NCBI GenBank assembly: GCA_016648135.1
Contig: JADDOH010023704.1
Span: 103,395-167,394 of the forward strand
Direction of reading: 5' to 3'
DNA length: 64,000 nt
Source of the DNA: Agrypnia vestita
Taxonomy: Eukaryota; Arthropoda; Insecta; Trichoptera; Phryganeidae
The notes below the pieces were generated by a model. It worked only from the letters and a program-made list of their open reading frames with translations. It ran no database searches and was not told the origin of the DNA. Both the position numbers and the translations under genes were made by a program. Below, piece by piece: positions 36,911 through 49,155 of the stretch (position 1 is the first letter of the stretch; each line of letters starts with the position of its first letter).

Positions 36911-36954
36911 ACTCGTAGAGAATAATACTAGAAAAAGTATTATTCTCTATGAGT
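36911..36954. repeat. Short near-perfect palindrome
   Basis: 19-nt arms ACTCGTAGAGAATAATACT and complement (one mismatch), 6-nt centre. Confidence 0.9.
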
Positions 36955-39092
36955 TACCAGAAATCAATTATATTTCACCCAAAGTTTAATACTTCTAAGT
37001 TATAAAAAATCAGCATATCATTTTTTTATTGCAAAAATGTGATCAACACGCATGCATAATTCTAATAATATAGTTTAAATAATATTTTGTATTAAAAAAT
37101 ATTAATACGTTGAAATAAAACAGATAGTTGCGACATCTATAGTAAAAGAATTTTTGTTAATTGATAACTTCGTTGATAACATACCGTACATAAATGAATA
37201 TTTGAAAAGTTTCTTCTATTTACCGCTAGATGCCGCTATACAAAAAGGAAGATAGGTACCTACAGTATTATTAAACTTTTAGGTAGGTGCCGTATCTACA
37301 TAAAATATACTCTACCCCATCTGTGTTATAAAATTATAAATGTTATCATAATAATAAAATAATATGGTATAAAATTACTAAAACTACATAAATTACTAAA
37401 TTGATTTTTGTTTGTCGATTCACGGATAGATGACACTTTCTCATTTTTTAGGTGCGACGCCTAGCGAGTATTGCAAACATTTATTTATTCAGTTTCAGTT
37501 TCTTTATAAGCTAGGCCATACTCACCTAACTCATCTTTGTCCTCAGTAATAAGAAAAATGTTTTCATAAGTGAAATTTAAAAAAAAAAACCTGGAAATAC
37601 ATATTTCTACAAAATCACTTCCATCGAGTGAAATGATAATTTTAACTGTTATCGTTCAAAACCAACATTGATAAGAAATTCTTACAAAAAATGTGCTTTA
37701 TGTATATCTAATTCTCCTTCTTCACATTTCCTTTCCCCATTTAATTGAGGTTATCTCTGTTTGAACGAAAGTTCTACTCTGGACTGTCTCTTGACTACAT
37801 GGGCGCCTTTCATTTCTTTCTAGATATTTCAGCATCAGGTAGGTAGTTTGAGGTTTTCTTCTTTATCTTCTGCCAATTCACCTGGTTTCTTCATTCATCC
37901 AAGCCACCTCATCCAAGCTTCCTCCATCGATGGACGATGATAATGATAATTGATCGATATATTTAAGTCATTGTGTGTCTTGCCACAATTAAATTTTTTG
38001 AATAATTCTACTTTATTTTTTCTTATGTAGATATTAACAAAACATTATGATGAACTTTATTGTACTTAATCTGAACATGCTGTGTTGAGTGTGTATTTAA
38101 GAGTAAACGCTAGTGATGGGACAGTTTCAAATTTTTTACCGATTCCGATACAATTCCCGATAATTTTTTAAACTTTTGATTTCGATTCAGATTCCTACAA
38201 TATAAAAATAATGAATATAAAATTTATTATTTCTACTACTATTACTAAAAATAATGAATAAAGATGATTGATGAACACAAGTTTTAATTATATGTATAGG
38301 TACATAATACGAAAATTTTTTTTTACACAAAATTTATAAAAATAATGTTTATCAAGTAGAACATCGTATATTTAATAATATTTTTTTTTCAGGCTTGCAA
38401 GTATTTAACTGTCAAAATAATTTGTGGGCAGCTAATGTGAAAGTACTAAAGTGTGTTGTAGATGACAAAGGATAGCCAAAAAAGTAAAATATGTTTAACA
38501 GAGGATCAGAAGGACTTGTATTTCCCAGAAACTATCACCCCTAAATCAAAACAATCCACCACTAGGTACATCATCGAGCCATCTGAGCTTCGATTAGTCC
38601 ACTCTTCTGCGCGGATCTGCTGTCTTTCTTCGTGGGTTCTTGTTCTTCCACGTACCGTATTGCAAATGCCTCAGGCTGTGTAATTTTTTTTAAATAAATT
38701 TTAACTGGTTTTACCACATTTGCATCTAAATACAAGTCGTAGATGTCTTCATTATATATATGTAAAATTTATGAAAAAAAAAATATCTCAAAGATGTCCT
38801 TAGAGTCCTTTCATCTCTTTCGTCAGTGTCAAATTTGTGAAGCGACTTGAGCACAAGTCTAGTAAGTGTTTTATATGGGATGGTTTTTTATTTATTTATC
38901 GATGTAGGAACAAATGGAGCCCAATAAACTCTGATTTGATTGTTAAGTTTTTCTAGACCTCAGATAGATCTTTTTTAAAAGTTTTATTTAACATTTAAAC
39001 ATTCAGTGAATGTAGTGTGTAAATAATAAGTCAAAATACACATGTCATTTTTCAAATCGACGGAAATCGAATCCGCCATTAGGAATTAGTTT

Positions 39093-39131
39093 CTCGGGCA
39101 ATCCACATAGGGACTATGTGGATTGCCCGAG
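39093..39131. repeat. Short perfect palindrome
   Basis: 18-nt perfect arms CTCGGGCAATCCACATAG and complement, 3-nt centre. Confidence 0.9.
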
Positions 39132-41569
39132 TCAAAAAATAAAGAAGTTAATCTTGGTAAGTTATCTTTATATCAGTTAAAATGACTAAAGTAGCTTTGA
39201 CCAGAGATCTTTATATCTAGAATAACATAGTACCTACAAGTATGTACTTTTGGTCAGTGATCTTTGTATGTATAAATAAAATAATATTAATGAAATAACC
39301 TCAAGTTGGTAGTTTAGGAGATAAGAGGTTGGAAAGGATGAGGATAAATAAGAAAAAGTCATGTTTAATACAGATATTAATCATTTTAATTTAATAGCTT
39401 TAGAAATTGTTCAGAATGAAGACAATATTATGATATGAACAATAATAATAAAGTTACTGTTTATAGTTTTAAACTATGTACTGGCTAATATAAGTATTTA
39501 CATTCTAATGGTACCTTATGATTTTAACTACATAAAAAATGGAGATATTCATAGAAGACTGGGACATATGTAATTTATTATATTTCGATCTATATTTTTA
39601 ATTTTACCTAAGATCTCAATCCATTTATGGCATAGCATTTCAATGCTCAAAATGGACATTATAATAATAATCTTACCAACAGAAATATATGCAAACAAGT
39701 TTAACAGGCTAATAAAATCAATGTTTACCTACAGTAATTAATTACAAAACGAAATTAGTAAAAAATGTTATATTAATTCAATTGACAACTTTAAGCTTTG
39801 CAATAAATTCAAAAACTTCTTTCATCCAACTTATAAACTAATGTAGACCTCTTATTCATCGTGTTTTCTTGGTTCTAAGACAATTTTTAAGATATTTTTT
39901 GTTTGTAGGACGTTTGAGCATGTAATATTTTGAATATCTTTCGTTTACTTGATTAAAAATATGGTCTTTCTGAAAACGTAAAAAATCCATCAACGTCATT
40001 CTACAATACCCGTTTCATTCCGAAACACATGTTACAAATATAACATTTTTCTAGTACATTGGCAGTTTCTCGGTTACATCCATTAAATCGGCAGAATTCA
40101 TTTTCTTGGTTCTCGGGTTTGCAAGTCATTCAAAGTCGAGAATAATTGAATTTTAAAAAAATGTATACACTGTTAACAGCTAAAGAAACCATACAATATA
40201 AACGAATCAGAAAATATACGATAGAGGGTTCGTTTTGAAGAGAAATATTGAATTTTTTGACCTTTAGCAGGACTGAATTAATAATTTTATTTACATAATG
40301 TTGATCTTTTCTAAGATTTGATTGATTTGAGCTAACGTATTTTAGGCCTGTATTATTTAATGCTGATTTTTTAAAAAAGATATACTTTTCTGAAATACTG
40401 TTTTTTTAAGAGTTAATTTTTTTCAAAATAATTATGTCAGTAAAAGATAAAGAGAGGCGCTCAAAGGGAATTGAATAATTATTATGATATTAATGCTAAT
40501 GATATTTTTATCAAAACTTCGGAAAGCCTCGACCGCGTTTGATTGAATCTGGGATTATACTGGACTGGGATTATAGTAAAACTTACCATGATCTCATTTT
40601 TTACACTAAAACAGACATGAGACTGCATTTGTTATGTCTCATACGGGGATTTTCATCTAAAAACGACAAAAATCATACGATGGAGAATACTTATAAGCCT
40701 TTCATTCGTCACCCTATCACACGATTTGATCTCATGCGACATATGTCGACCGTGCATTTAAAATATATTCTCGTTAAAATTTGGTTTAATATCTCATAAA
40801 TATTAGATATATTAAAAAGCTATGTGTCTATTATTTATTTAATTACAATTAACTTTGCAAGGAATTGGTTCCCCTCGAGACGACCACAGTACGCCTGATA
40901 CGACGCACTAAACGCTATCCCATTATATAATTACAGAATTATACCGTTAATGATACATTAATACAAACGCAGAATTTTCTGCCATTTTAAAGAATTACTT
41001 TTAAATAACTTCTGATACATTTGACGAAATAATATATTAAAATGTAGTATTCTCGGCATTTGAAAAGACTGAATCATATCTTTTTTGTTTACATTTATAT
41101 ACAATGACACCTGTAATCGTTACTACCATATTTCACTTATTTAAAATGTTTTGATATTTCATATATTATAATATTGAAGGTTCTTAACATCTATCGATAT
41201 GCCTTTGAATTAATTACTTACAAATCTTTTCAGATACTGCGCAATGTCAGAACTAAGAGTTGTACACCTTCACTACAATTCATAATTTTATATCTCCCCT
41301 TTCGCGGTCGCCTATCGTCGCAACATTGTTTGAACGATTTCTTAAATGTTTTTCCACAAATATTTTTACACTTTATGTCCATTACTTTTTTATTTGGATG
41401 TTTGTCAATATATTTTAAATTCATATTTACACACTGAAACAATCAATGAAGAAATATAGTGACTAGGCAGTCTTTTTTATAGATGTATAAAACGTACAGC
41501 AACAATAAAATAATAAGTCGCAAAATAAATAAAAATAAAACAACAATTTTTAAAATGCTCGAGGCAAAA

Positions 41570-42457
41570 TTTATTTTCAAAATTTTAAAATCATAATAAT
41601 AAAATATGAATAAGTAGAAATGAAATAACTTTGCGCGATGACAAGTTATAAAATAATAACAAAAAATAATTACAAACTAATTACAGTACGGGGCTCCAAC
41701 GGGAAGGCCAAATTAAATCATAAAATAACACGAGTCAAAGGAAAATAAAATTTATAATTAAAATAATCACAATATTTAATGTTTTACTGGGGTTCGATTT
41801 ATTCGATGAAAGATTGCACTTTTTACTTAACCATATTAAATATAATATTTTTAGAGGCGAAAGTTTCACTAACTTTTAACGATACATCGTAAAAACAAAA
41901 TATAATCACGAATTACTTTTAATCAATAAACAGAGTCTTTGGCCAACACTTCTGGAACACGAAATAATCTTATCAATACGCTTATGTTGATTAAGCCTTT
42001 ATATTTATTATCAATTTAATCGGGACGCTTCACGCCTCCCTACTGGTGGAGCCTCTAAAATAACAACATCCCGCCCCGGGTCGCTTACGCTAGGCATGTA
42101 AATATTACACAGGTCGTCCTATCCGATGACACGATCAGAAAATGCAAAACGATATCGACGATACAGGATCTGCCGTGCGGGCTATCCGGAAACACTACGG
42201 TCGCTGGAGACTCGCCTCGTCCGCCTAATAATGCCCCGTCACCGCGACTGACGCGCTAAAATCTCTACGGAATTCTTTCTATAAATATTACAAGATAAAG
42301 CGAGTACGATTATATTTATCAGTACGTATTTGTGGGAAGTTTCTTCATTAGCTAGCCTAGGTTTATCAGAATACAAAACAAAACAAAGTCTCTTTGATAT
42401 TTTAACTAGATTTGTCTAATGTATATTACAGTGTCCTCGTCCACCACTCGGCGACGC
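41570..42457 (-). other. Probable 3' untranslated region of cut, end uncertain
   Basis: AT-rich sequence directly downstream of the cut TGA with no open frame of note. Minus-strand AATAAA hexamers occur at 42009-42004, 41803-41798 and 41575-41570, giving 3' UTRs of about 0.45, 0.65 or 0.9 kb. Which one is used cannot be decided from sequence. The first 350 nt after the stop (about 42100-42450) are more GC-rich and repeat-free. Confidence 0.5.
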
Positions 42458-44124
42458 TCAGTACTCCCATCGGTCGGCGTCCACCTCCGTCTTGATGGGC
42501 TCTTCGTGCGGCGCGGGCGGGGGCGCGGGCTGCGAGGGGGCGGCGGGCAGCGGCTGCGCGGGGGCCGCCCCGGGGGAGCGCGGGGCCGCCTCGCCGCCCT
42601 CGGCCTCCGCGCCCGCCGGCTCCACGCGCACCGTCCGCTCCGCCGCTCTCCGCCCGTAGTCCTCGGTCTGCATCACGCACACGCCGTTGATGATCACCTC
42701 GTCGGGGTTGGGCGGGCGCTCCTTGTCGTCCTGCCACTCGGGGTTCACCCACTGCGGGGCCGCGGGCTTGCGGCGCGAGGAGCGGGGGCCCGCCGCGGCC
42801 GCGCGGGGGGCGGAGTCCGCCTTGTCTCCCTCGCCGTCCGCCTCGCCGTCCCCCTCGCCGTCCATCATGCTGCGCTCGTCCAGGGAGTCTTCCGAGCCCA
42901 TGTTGCTCTCCGCGTCGTCGTCCTCGAAATCGTCTCCGTCGGGTTCTCTCTTCAGGGGCATGCTCAGGTCTAGGCCGCTGATTTGCTCTTTGACGGCACC
43001 CAGGGCGAGCTCCGCGTCTCCCGGAGGAAGAAGACCGCGGCCCAGCAGGGCGGCCAGATTGGAGTTGGCGGCGAAGTAGGGCGGGTAGGGCAGGGGTACC
43101 CCCGCCAGGCCCAGGCGTTCCTTCTGCAGCTCGAGGAGCCGCTGGTTGAGCAGAAGCCGGAACTGCACGGGGTCGAAGGGCGCCTGACTGCCGGACTGTT
43201 CTCGCGCGGGAAGGTCGCCCGCGCCGCCGCCGTGCGGCACTTGCTGCTTCAGCCTCATGCGGTGATTGTGGAACCAGTTGGTGATAGTCCTGGTGGACAG
43301 GCCGAGTTCGGTCGCGAGAAATTCGATCGTCGCCATATTTGGATAGGGATCGAGAGCGAAAGCGAGGCGGAGAGCTTCCTTTTGTTCTTCGCTGAAGAGC
43401 ACTCGCTGCTTCTTAGCGGAAGGAGGCCCCCCGGCGTGGGGGCTGGGAGACGTGGAATGGTAGAACTCGGCGGTATCGTTGGACGAGGTATCGGAACTGT
43501 TATCCTGCCCGCCGGGGCCTGTGGAGCGTCGCCTTTTGTTGGCTTCTCGCCGCTCGTTCTTCAGAGCTTGCAGCCTGTCGATATTGTGCGCGTCGCTCAG
43601 CCAGAGCTGCATTCTGATGAACGGCTCTCTGCCCTTTATGCTCAGCATGTGCCAGGGTTTCGGTTTGGATAGAAGTTCACTCACCGATCCTTGCGAGAGG
43701 CCCAGGACCGCCTCCCCGAATATCTTCTGACCGATGTTGTTCGCCAGGAGGGCTTCCTTTATTTTTGTCGTGATTGTCTGCGTGTCGAGATCCTGCGTGA
43801 GGGCGGCCATTTCGTACACGCTGGGCGAGATGTGCTGGTGCAGGGCCCGCATGACGGAGCCCTGGTGCGGCGGCAGGGGCGAGTGGTGCACGGGCGGGGG
43901 CGGCGGCGGGGGAGGCTTGCCGCCGTGCTGCTTGTGCTCCTGGAGGAGCTCGGGCCGCAGCTGCAGGGCCGGGTGAGGGGGGAAGCCCGGCGGAGTGAGC
44001 AGCAGCGGGGGAGGCCCGCCCATCATGGCGTGCTGCTCCTGCTGCATCTTGCTCAGCAACTGGGACGCGTCGGAGATCATCTTCTGTGTAGGCTGCATAG
44101 CTTTGCTCAAGTTGGCGGGACATT
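42458..44124 (-). CDS. cut: Homeobox protein cut, last coding exon (C-terminal CUT domain, homeodomain, tail)
   Basis: Sequence-specific nuclear transcription factor of the Cut/CUX family. The exon opens after a clean acceptor (pyrimidine run, ACAG) with two bases completing a Gln codon, followed by 555 codons that end in TGA at 42460-42458. A Pro/Met/Gln-rich linker (about 44100-43800) comes first. The CUT domain follows at about 43789-43541 ([45 protein letters not shown]). The homeodomain is at about 43420-43241, with recognition helix WFHNHRMRLKQQ carrying the Cut-class His50 and Asn51. The tail has GLDLSMPLK (CtBP-like), two psi-K-x-E SUMO-type motifs (LKRE, IKTE), an Asp/Glu/Gly run, poly-Ala, the patch NPDEVIINGVCVMQTEDYG and a Pro-rich end. 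The exon is very GC-rich against an AT-rich background, so antisense frames stay open; I regard those as shadows. Family assignment is certain; the start is fixed by phase match to the preceding exon. Confidence 0.97.
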
Positions 44125-44365
44125 CTGTAAATTATACAATTATTTTTAGACTCTATGATTGGCATTGTTTTCATTACATGCAACGGTGAAATATATAACC
44201 GACACTCCGAGTACATTGAAGCGTGCAATGACATTATTTTAAATCGATTCCATCACTCAAATAATTGTTATCATTGTCAATGGCAATATTGATAAAAATG
44301 TCAATAAAAAATTAACTTGGGTGGGTTTAAAGCAAATAACGATAGTTATAAAAAAGAGTACTAAC

Positions 44366-45264
44366 GTGGGATACCGCCGTAACTGCCGGTTCTCATGAGC
44401 TTTTCGGGAGCGATCTTGTATTGTGACGCTACCAATTTATGTACAGCATTGTCATCCTCCAAGAACATCTTCATTCTAATAAAGGGTTCCCTTCCTTTCT
44501 GAGTAAGCATGTGCCAGGGCTTAGGCCTGGCCAGAAGGTCACTGACAGAGCCTTGAGACAGTCCTAGAACCGATTCTCCGAATAGTCTTTGGCTAATAGA
44601 GTACTGGCTGAGTGATTCCTTGACCCGACGTACGATGTCCTCGGTGTTGAGGTTATTAAACAGATCAAATTGTTGCTGGGTGATGGGAGGGAGGACCGCT
44701 TTGAGAGGACGCTGGGAGGGACTGTGGTGGGTCTGATTGGTGGGCTGGGAGATGAGACTGTTTGTTATGGAAGCCATGCGTTGGAGTGGACTGGCAGCTG
44801 CGGCTCCGGAGAATTCTTCTCCCGGAGTGATAGCGGGAGGAAGAATACTATTCCCTAGCGGGCTTGACGCAGACGATCCTGTAGATTGCTGCGATCCAGG
44901 TTCGAGCTTTGGTCTGACGAGACTGAATGCACTTCCTGCATGTCTGATGGCCTCTTCGGCGTCGATTGATTTGTCTTTGTCATCGGTGACTCCGTTCATT
45001 TTCATGGCTTTTTCCTTTGGCAGTGAGAGATCTTGGACGCCCGCTCCGGTGGCGGGCCCTCCGTTGAGGTGTGGGTTCTGGTGGTGGTGCTGCAGAGCGA
45101 GCAAGCCCGGGAATCCTGGGGGAAGGGCTGGAGGTAATCCTGGCGGCAGACCGGGCGGCAAGCCTTGTCCGGGTCCCTGTAACTTGGCCAGCTCCCTGTG
45201 GTAAGCCTCTAGAGCCATGCGGATGTTGTCATCGGGAGGTCGCTCCATGTGCTGCTGCGGGCCA
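44366..45264 (-). CDS. cut: Homeobox protein cut, internal exon with the penultimate CUT domain
   Basis: This 899-nt exon begins after TTAG with one base completing Gly and ends with one base (C) before donor GTTAGT at 44365. Both phases match the neighbouring exons. It encodes MERPPDDN and a helical [12 protein letters not shown] motif, then a Gly/Leu/Pro repeat ([17 protein letters not shown]), His-rich QHHHQNPH, a CtBP-like VQDLSLPK and a Ser/Pro-rich linker. The CUT domain lies at about 44651-44394 ([53 protein letters not shown]). By order it is the second of the family's usual three CUT domains; CUT domains cooperate with the homeodomain in DNA binding. The [10 protein letters not shown] motif echoes IYQEELAKLMG in the previous exon, giving an internal repeat. 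The 241-bp intron to the last exon is 44125-44365. Confidence 0.96.
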
Positions 45265-45535
45265 CTAAGGTAATGGGGAAAGAAAAAACTATTTGTTAGC
45301 TCTAGTTTGCTGTCCTCAATAAAATTGAAACTTTTTACATATACAACGATCTTTTAATTGCAAAGCTACCTGCTAGATAAAAAAAACCTTAAATATCGCA
45401 GATAGGAAAACTCTTGTAGGTTAATGTAATAACTCATTCAAAATGTTAAAATCTTCAAATCGAAGTATGTTAAAACGATCTCCGAAAGATCGATCGATTT
45501 AAAAATAGAATATTTTGATTCAGTGTGATAATTAC

Positions 45536-45681
45536 CCTGGGAAACCTTCTCTGGGCTGCCGCATGTCCTCCATCCTCCTGCCCATGAGCTTGGCAAGTTC
45601 TTCCTGGTAGATCCTGACCACCTTCTCCTGAGGGATGTCGTCATTCTCGTACTTTTTCAGTCTCCTGTTCTGGCTGGAATC
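45536..45681 (-). CDS. cut: Homeobox protein cut, small linker exon
   Basis: This 146-nt exon starts on a whole codon after TGTTTCCAG (45683-45682) and ends two bases into a Gly codon before donor GTAATT (45535). It encodes 48 residues: DSSQNRRLKKYEND, then DDIPQEKVVRIYQEELAKLM, then GRRMEDMRQPREGFP. It is a charged, probably helical linker between CUT domains. IYQEELAKLMG is repeated in altered form at the start of the next exon ([11 protein letters not shown]). Phases at both ends match, and the intron to the next exon is 271 bp (45265-45535). Longer open frames over this spot are in other frames and are shadows. No function for the linker can be read from sequence alone. Confidence 0.93.
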
Positions 45682-46483
45682 CTGGAAACAGATGAAGAGT
45701 TAATAATCTATCGTGGTGTTTGGTTTCACGTATGATAAAGGACGGAAATATATATGGTATGAAGACCTAGAAATTTCTGAAAGGCTTTTTAGTTTTTCTT
45801 TTAGTGATTGCGTGAAAGATTGCTTCATTTATCTTGCAATTTATGAAGTGATTATTTAATATTGAAGCAATCCTTGGTCTTATGCTTTTAATTCTGTCAT
45901 TAAATATATCGACATGATCGCTCAGTTCAATTAAAAGCTGCGCTTTACGGTGTGCTTATGGTGTGCCTCTTCATTAAATCCTTTCTGCATTTTGGGACAT
46001 GGAATAATACATATTCTTGATTACGCAAATAGTTATTCGGTATGAGTGGTCTATAATTCTCTAATAAGTTCGGAGAGTCAATCGCGTCTCGTACGATTTT
46101 TACCCCCCAATACAGGTAGGTCCTCCTGTCTTCGCGACTCAATTGTAGTACATAATTGCGTTTTCTCAGCAGTTATTCGTAGTGCATGAGTTTATTTATT
46201 TGTTCACGCCCATTATAGGCTTTTACATATAAAAATGTTGTAACATACAAAGAAGTAAAGTAAATGAATAGTAGGAAAGACTTCTTTTAAATCTGCTCTA
46301 TCATGTCAATACATTTGTTATTGAATTTAAAACATTATCTAAAACGTTGGACGAATCAAAATTTTGACATTAGAGGCAACAAAGACGATAGACTTTAAGG
46401 GTCATGACTTAAGATGTCATTGAAATCATGTTTCATTACGTCTCTGCAAGATCTGCTTTTTTTCAAAGTTCGAATTATCTTAC

Positions 46484-46665
46484 CTTGTTAGAGAACGGTG
46501 ACAGGCATTGCGCGTGCGGAGACTTGGAGTCGTCGTTACTCCTCGAGTCCTCGTTGGGTGCAGGAGTTCGCATCATCTGGGAAGCTTCGGACAGGATGTG
46601 AGCTATCCTGTCTTCGTTCATGTCTCCCGAGTCCCCGCGGCCGAAGGGAGGCATCCCTTCCTTTC
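46484..46665 (-). CDS. cut: Homeobox protein cut, upstream linker exon (first one visible in the window)
   Basis: This 182-nt exon begins after CCTCTACCAACAG (acceptor AG 46667-46666) with the last two bases of a split codon, so the exon before it ends in phase 1. It ends on AAG before donor GTAAGA at 46483. It encodes KEGMPPFGRGDSGDMNEDR, then IAHILSEASQMMRTP and a Ser/Asp/Asn-rich stretch ending SPHAQCLSPFSNK. The amphipathic IAHILSEASQ patch resembles MISDASQLLSKMQ at the start of the last exon. The intron to the next exon is 802 bp (45682-46483). The preceding exon, which should carry the first CUT domain, is not found between 46666 and 64000, so the gene is cut by the window edge. Confidence 0.93.
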
Positions 46666-47399
46666 CTGTTGGTAGAGGTGAAGATGGCTTAGTAAAATGC
46701 ACAAAAGGATGCGCAATGGTAAATATCTTACCATTTTAAGTAGTAAGTTTGAAAAGCTTGTACCGTATGAACCAGGAGTAAACGAAATTCAAAGAGTCCA
46801 ATTTTTTAGAATAACAACAAAATATAATTATGATTAAAAATTATCCAAAGCGCTTAAAGATATGATTCATATTTCAACAAATAGAACACTTGACTTGAAT
46901 TAAATATCATACAAATAATGTTTGGCATCAATTTTAATTTTAGCGAAGTTATTATAATATGTACACCTGTATTATGAATATTTATTTATAATTTGGACAA
47001 TTGACGGAATAAAGATATACAAAAATACTGCGATAAAAGTGTAAGCAGAATGAATTGGCAGTGAGCGGGTACGTACCTACCCAGCCGAGTACTTAGTAGA
47101 ATTTCCACACGGTTAAGTATCGAATTCCATTTGCCGCAAAGGAAATGCAGACAATAAACGAACCTTAATGAATATTTAACATCTCAAATGACATGAAACT
47201 CTATAAATACGACTTGTGAATCGTCTATGGATCATTAACAGCCTAACATGTCGGACGGTGGGAGACTCATTATTTTACGCGTGCGTATTTAAAAACAATA
47301 ACCGAGACGCATTTGTGACACGCCAGAGAGTTTTACGTCGGCCGCCGTTAAGTCTCCATCATCTAGCTGCAGCAAATCAAATGTGCAATAAAACTGTTG

Positions 47400-47900
47400 T
47401 TATTTTAGCGGGTTTATAGCCGAATGCATTAGCACCCAATAGAAATCCTCACCGCGGTGAAATTGTCCTTAATTCCGAGATATAAACTCGATCCAGAAAG
47501 GCCGATCGGTGACAGCTTGATCGAACGTATAAAATTCGCGCCGCGATAAACTTCGCGATTTATCCCCGAGATGTCGCGCTGGTCGCTTTGCCAGGCAGAA
47601 GTTGTTTTGTCAACACCCGGGTGTCACTCGGGGCTCTCGCCCACGCCGTATTGTTTTGAGATCGGACGCATTGTAGGTCTGAAATAGAACAATCCCGAGG
47701 AGATGCACTCCGAGCATTCGGTTTTGATGTCGATTAATTACGGCTGTTAGGGAATTTATCGCCGAGGATTTGTTGCGAAGGCGCCGCCACCTCGCGGCGG
47801 GATTTGCAAGCGGCCGGGCAATAATGGGCGCAATTTAAGTGGTCGCCTTTTGTTTTGATTCGCGGTTGTTTGGCAATAAACAAACTTGAAAGCTTCGTTT
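47400..47900. other. GC-elevated non-coding island in the cut intron
   Basis: Mixed-composition, repeat-free block about 0.75 kb upstream (gene sense) of the first visible cut exon, with no open frame of note. It stands out from AT-rich flanks; possible conserved enhancer DNA. Inference. Confidence 0.3.
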
Positions 47901-49083
47901 AGTGTTCGGTTACAAAATAAAACCCAAGATGCCGGGAATTTGACAAATTTACGGGATCAGAGTCTGCGAAACTCATTAAACAAGATTTCTTTTACCGGTC
48001 ACGTTTAATTTTAAATGTGACACGCGAAGCAAATAGAATTGTCGGTACGCACGGCGTGAATCAAAATCAGTAGGTACTAAAAGTTTTGATATTTATCTAT
48101 TTGTTTTCTCGCATAAATATCCCGAAAAGACAGCTGCATCAAAACCGATAATAATAAATTTAGCAGTTTAAACCCGCTTAAATAGTCAACGCACCGCTCC
48201 GAAAATAAGAAATGAAGATATTCGAGAAATTTATGGCATCAGCTTTATTAAGACTCAAAGATGACATACTTTTTGAAGATCGCCCTTTGACGTCAGAGGG
48301 GTAATATTGAACGACGAATCACACGCGCTGGAAAGCGTAATTACGAAAGCAGCGAACAGTTTTCCGCCAAAATAATGCGGTTAAACACTTAAAAGTATCA
48401 ATTATTCGGACAAAATATTACGTGACGCAAACAACGCCGTATTTTGGGACACTCGGAGGAGCACTGAGTCTCCAGCGATTTTGATGCAACTAATAAATTT
48501 GCGGGCAGATGCATTATGGGTTTGATTAATTTCGCAGCGGTTGTTATGAAATAATTGTGCATGGAGGACATGTTTGTTTTCGCGGTTTTGCGAGAATTCT
48601 CGAATAATAATGGCGGCATGTTTTAGGATCCAAGATCCTCCTTTTGTGATATCTGATGCTTGGAATTTGGCAATTCAACAAAGGACGCATTTGTAAATGG
48701 TTGACCGTTTATAATATAGTATTATTGTTATGTATATGACTTACAAAAAAGAAGTATTTAAAAGTTACTTGAAGTCGTAAATTTATTTAAGATAGGTATA
48801 AGCATTAAAAAGTGTCTTCAAAATTAGGGTATTTTTTTAGTATTTGTGTAGTGTTTTCTCTTCATTAAACGTAATAATTTATCTACCTTTTATTTCATGC
48901 AGAGCTATGTTGATATTTCCTATTATAATATTTTGGGTAAATCAGAGAATAACTAAATAAATGGTTAGTAAATATGTCATCACTTTGTACGAAAAGGCAG
49001 TTAAACTGTAAATACTGTTTAAATCATAGTATTTAAAAACTGTGAAATAGTGCTGAGATAAACTCTGATTGTGACTTTAATCG

Positions 49084-49155
49084 GTGTTTGATTGATAACT
49101 GCGATTTAATCGTTTGACTTTTAGTTAAGTGCACAATCGCAGTTACAATCAAGCA
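49084..49155. repeat. Inverted repeat (72 bp)
   Basis: GTGTTTGATTGATAACTGCG then ATT is mirrored by AATCGCAGTTACAATCAAGCAC, with about 28 nt between. Possibly the remnant of a small MITE. Confidence 0.7.

Larger units (their letters stand above)
34560..41560. other. Spacer between cut 3' end and PP1 5' end
   Basis: AT-rich intergenic DNA without a supported gene. It holds a SINE relic (34925-35062), a weak LINE scrap (36330), a hairpin element (36448-36580) and two short palindromes (36911, 39093). A 73-codon open frame at 38462 follows a TTTTTTTTCAG-like tract but matches nothing I recognise, and I do not call it a gene. From 39150 to 41560 I see only AT-rich sequence. Confidence 0.6.

Noticed and set aside
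38462..38683. 73-codon frame preceded by a polypyrimidine-AG
   Set aside because: No domain, no partner exon; insufficient for a gene call.
42419..44234. Long open frames on the plus strand and in other minus frames across the cut last exon (up to 229 codons)
   Set aside because: They arise from high GC and skewed codon use of the real cut frame; low-complexity Arg/Gly/Ala products with no domain.
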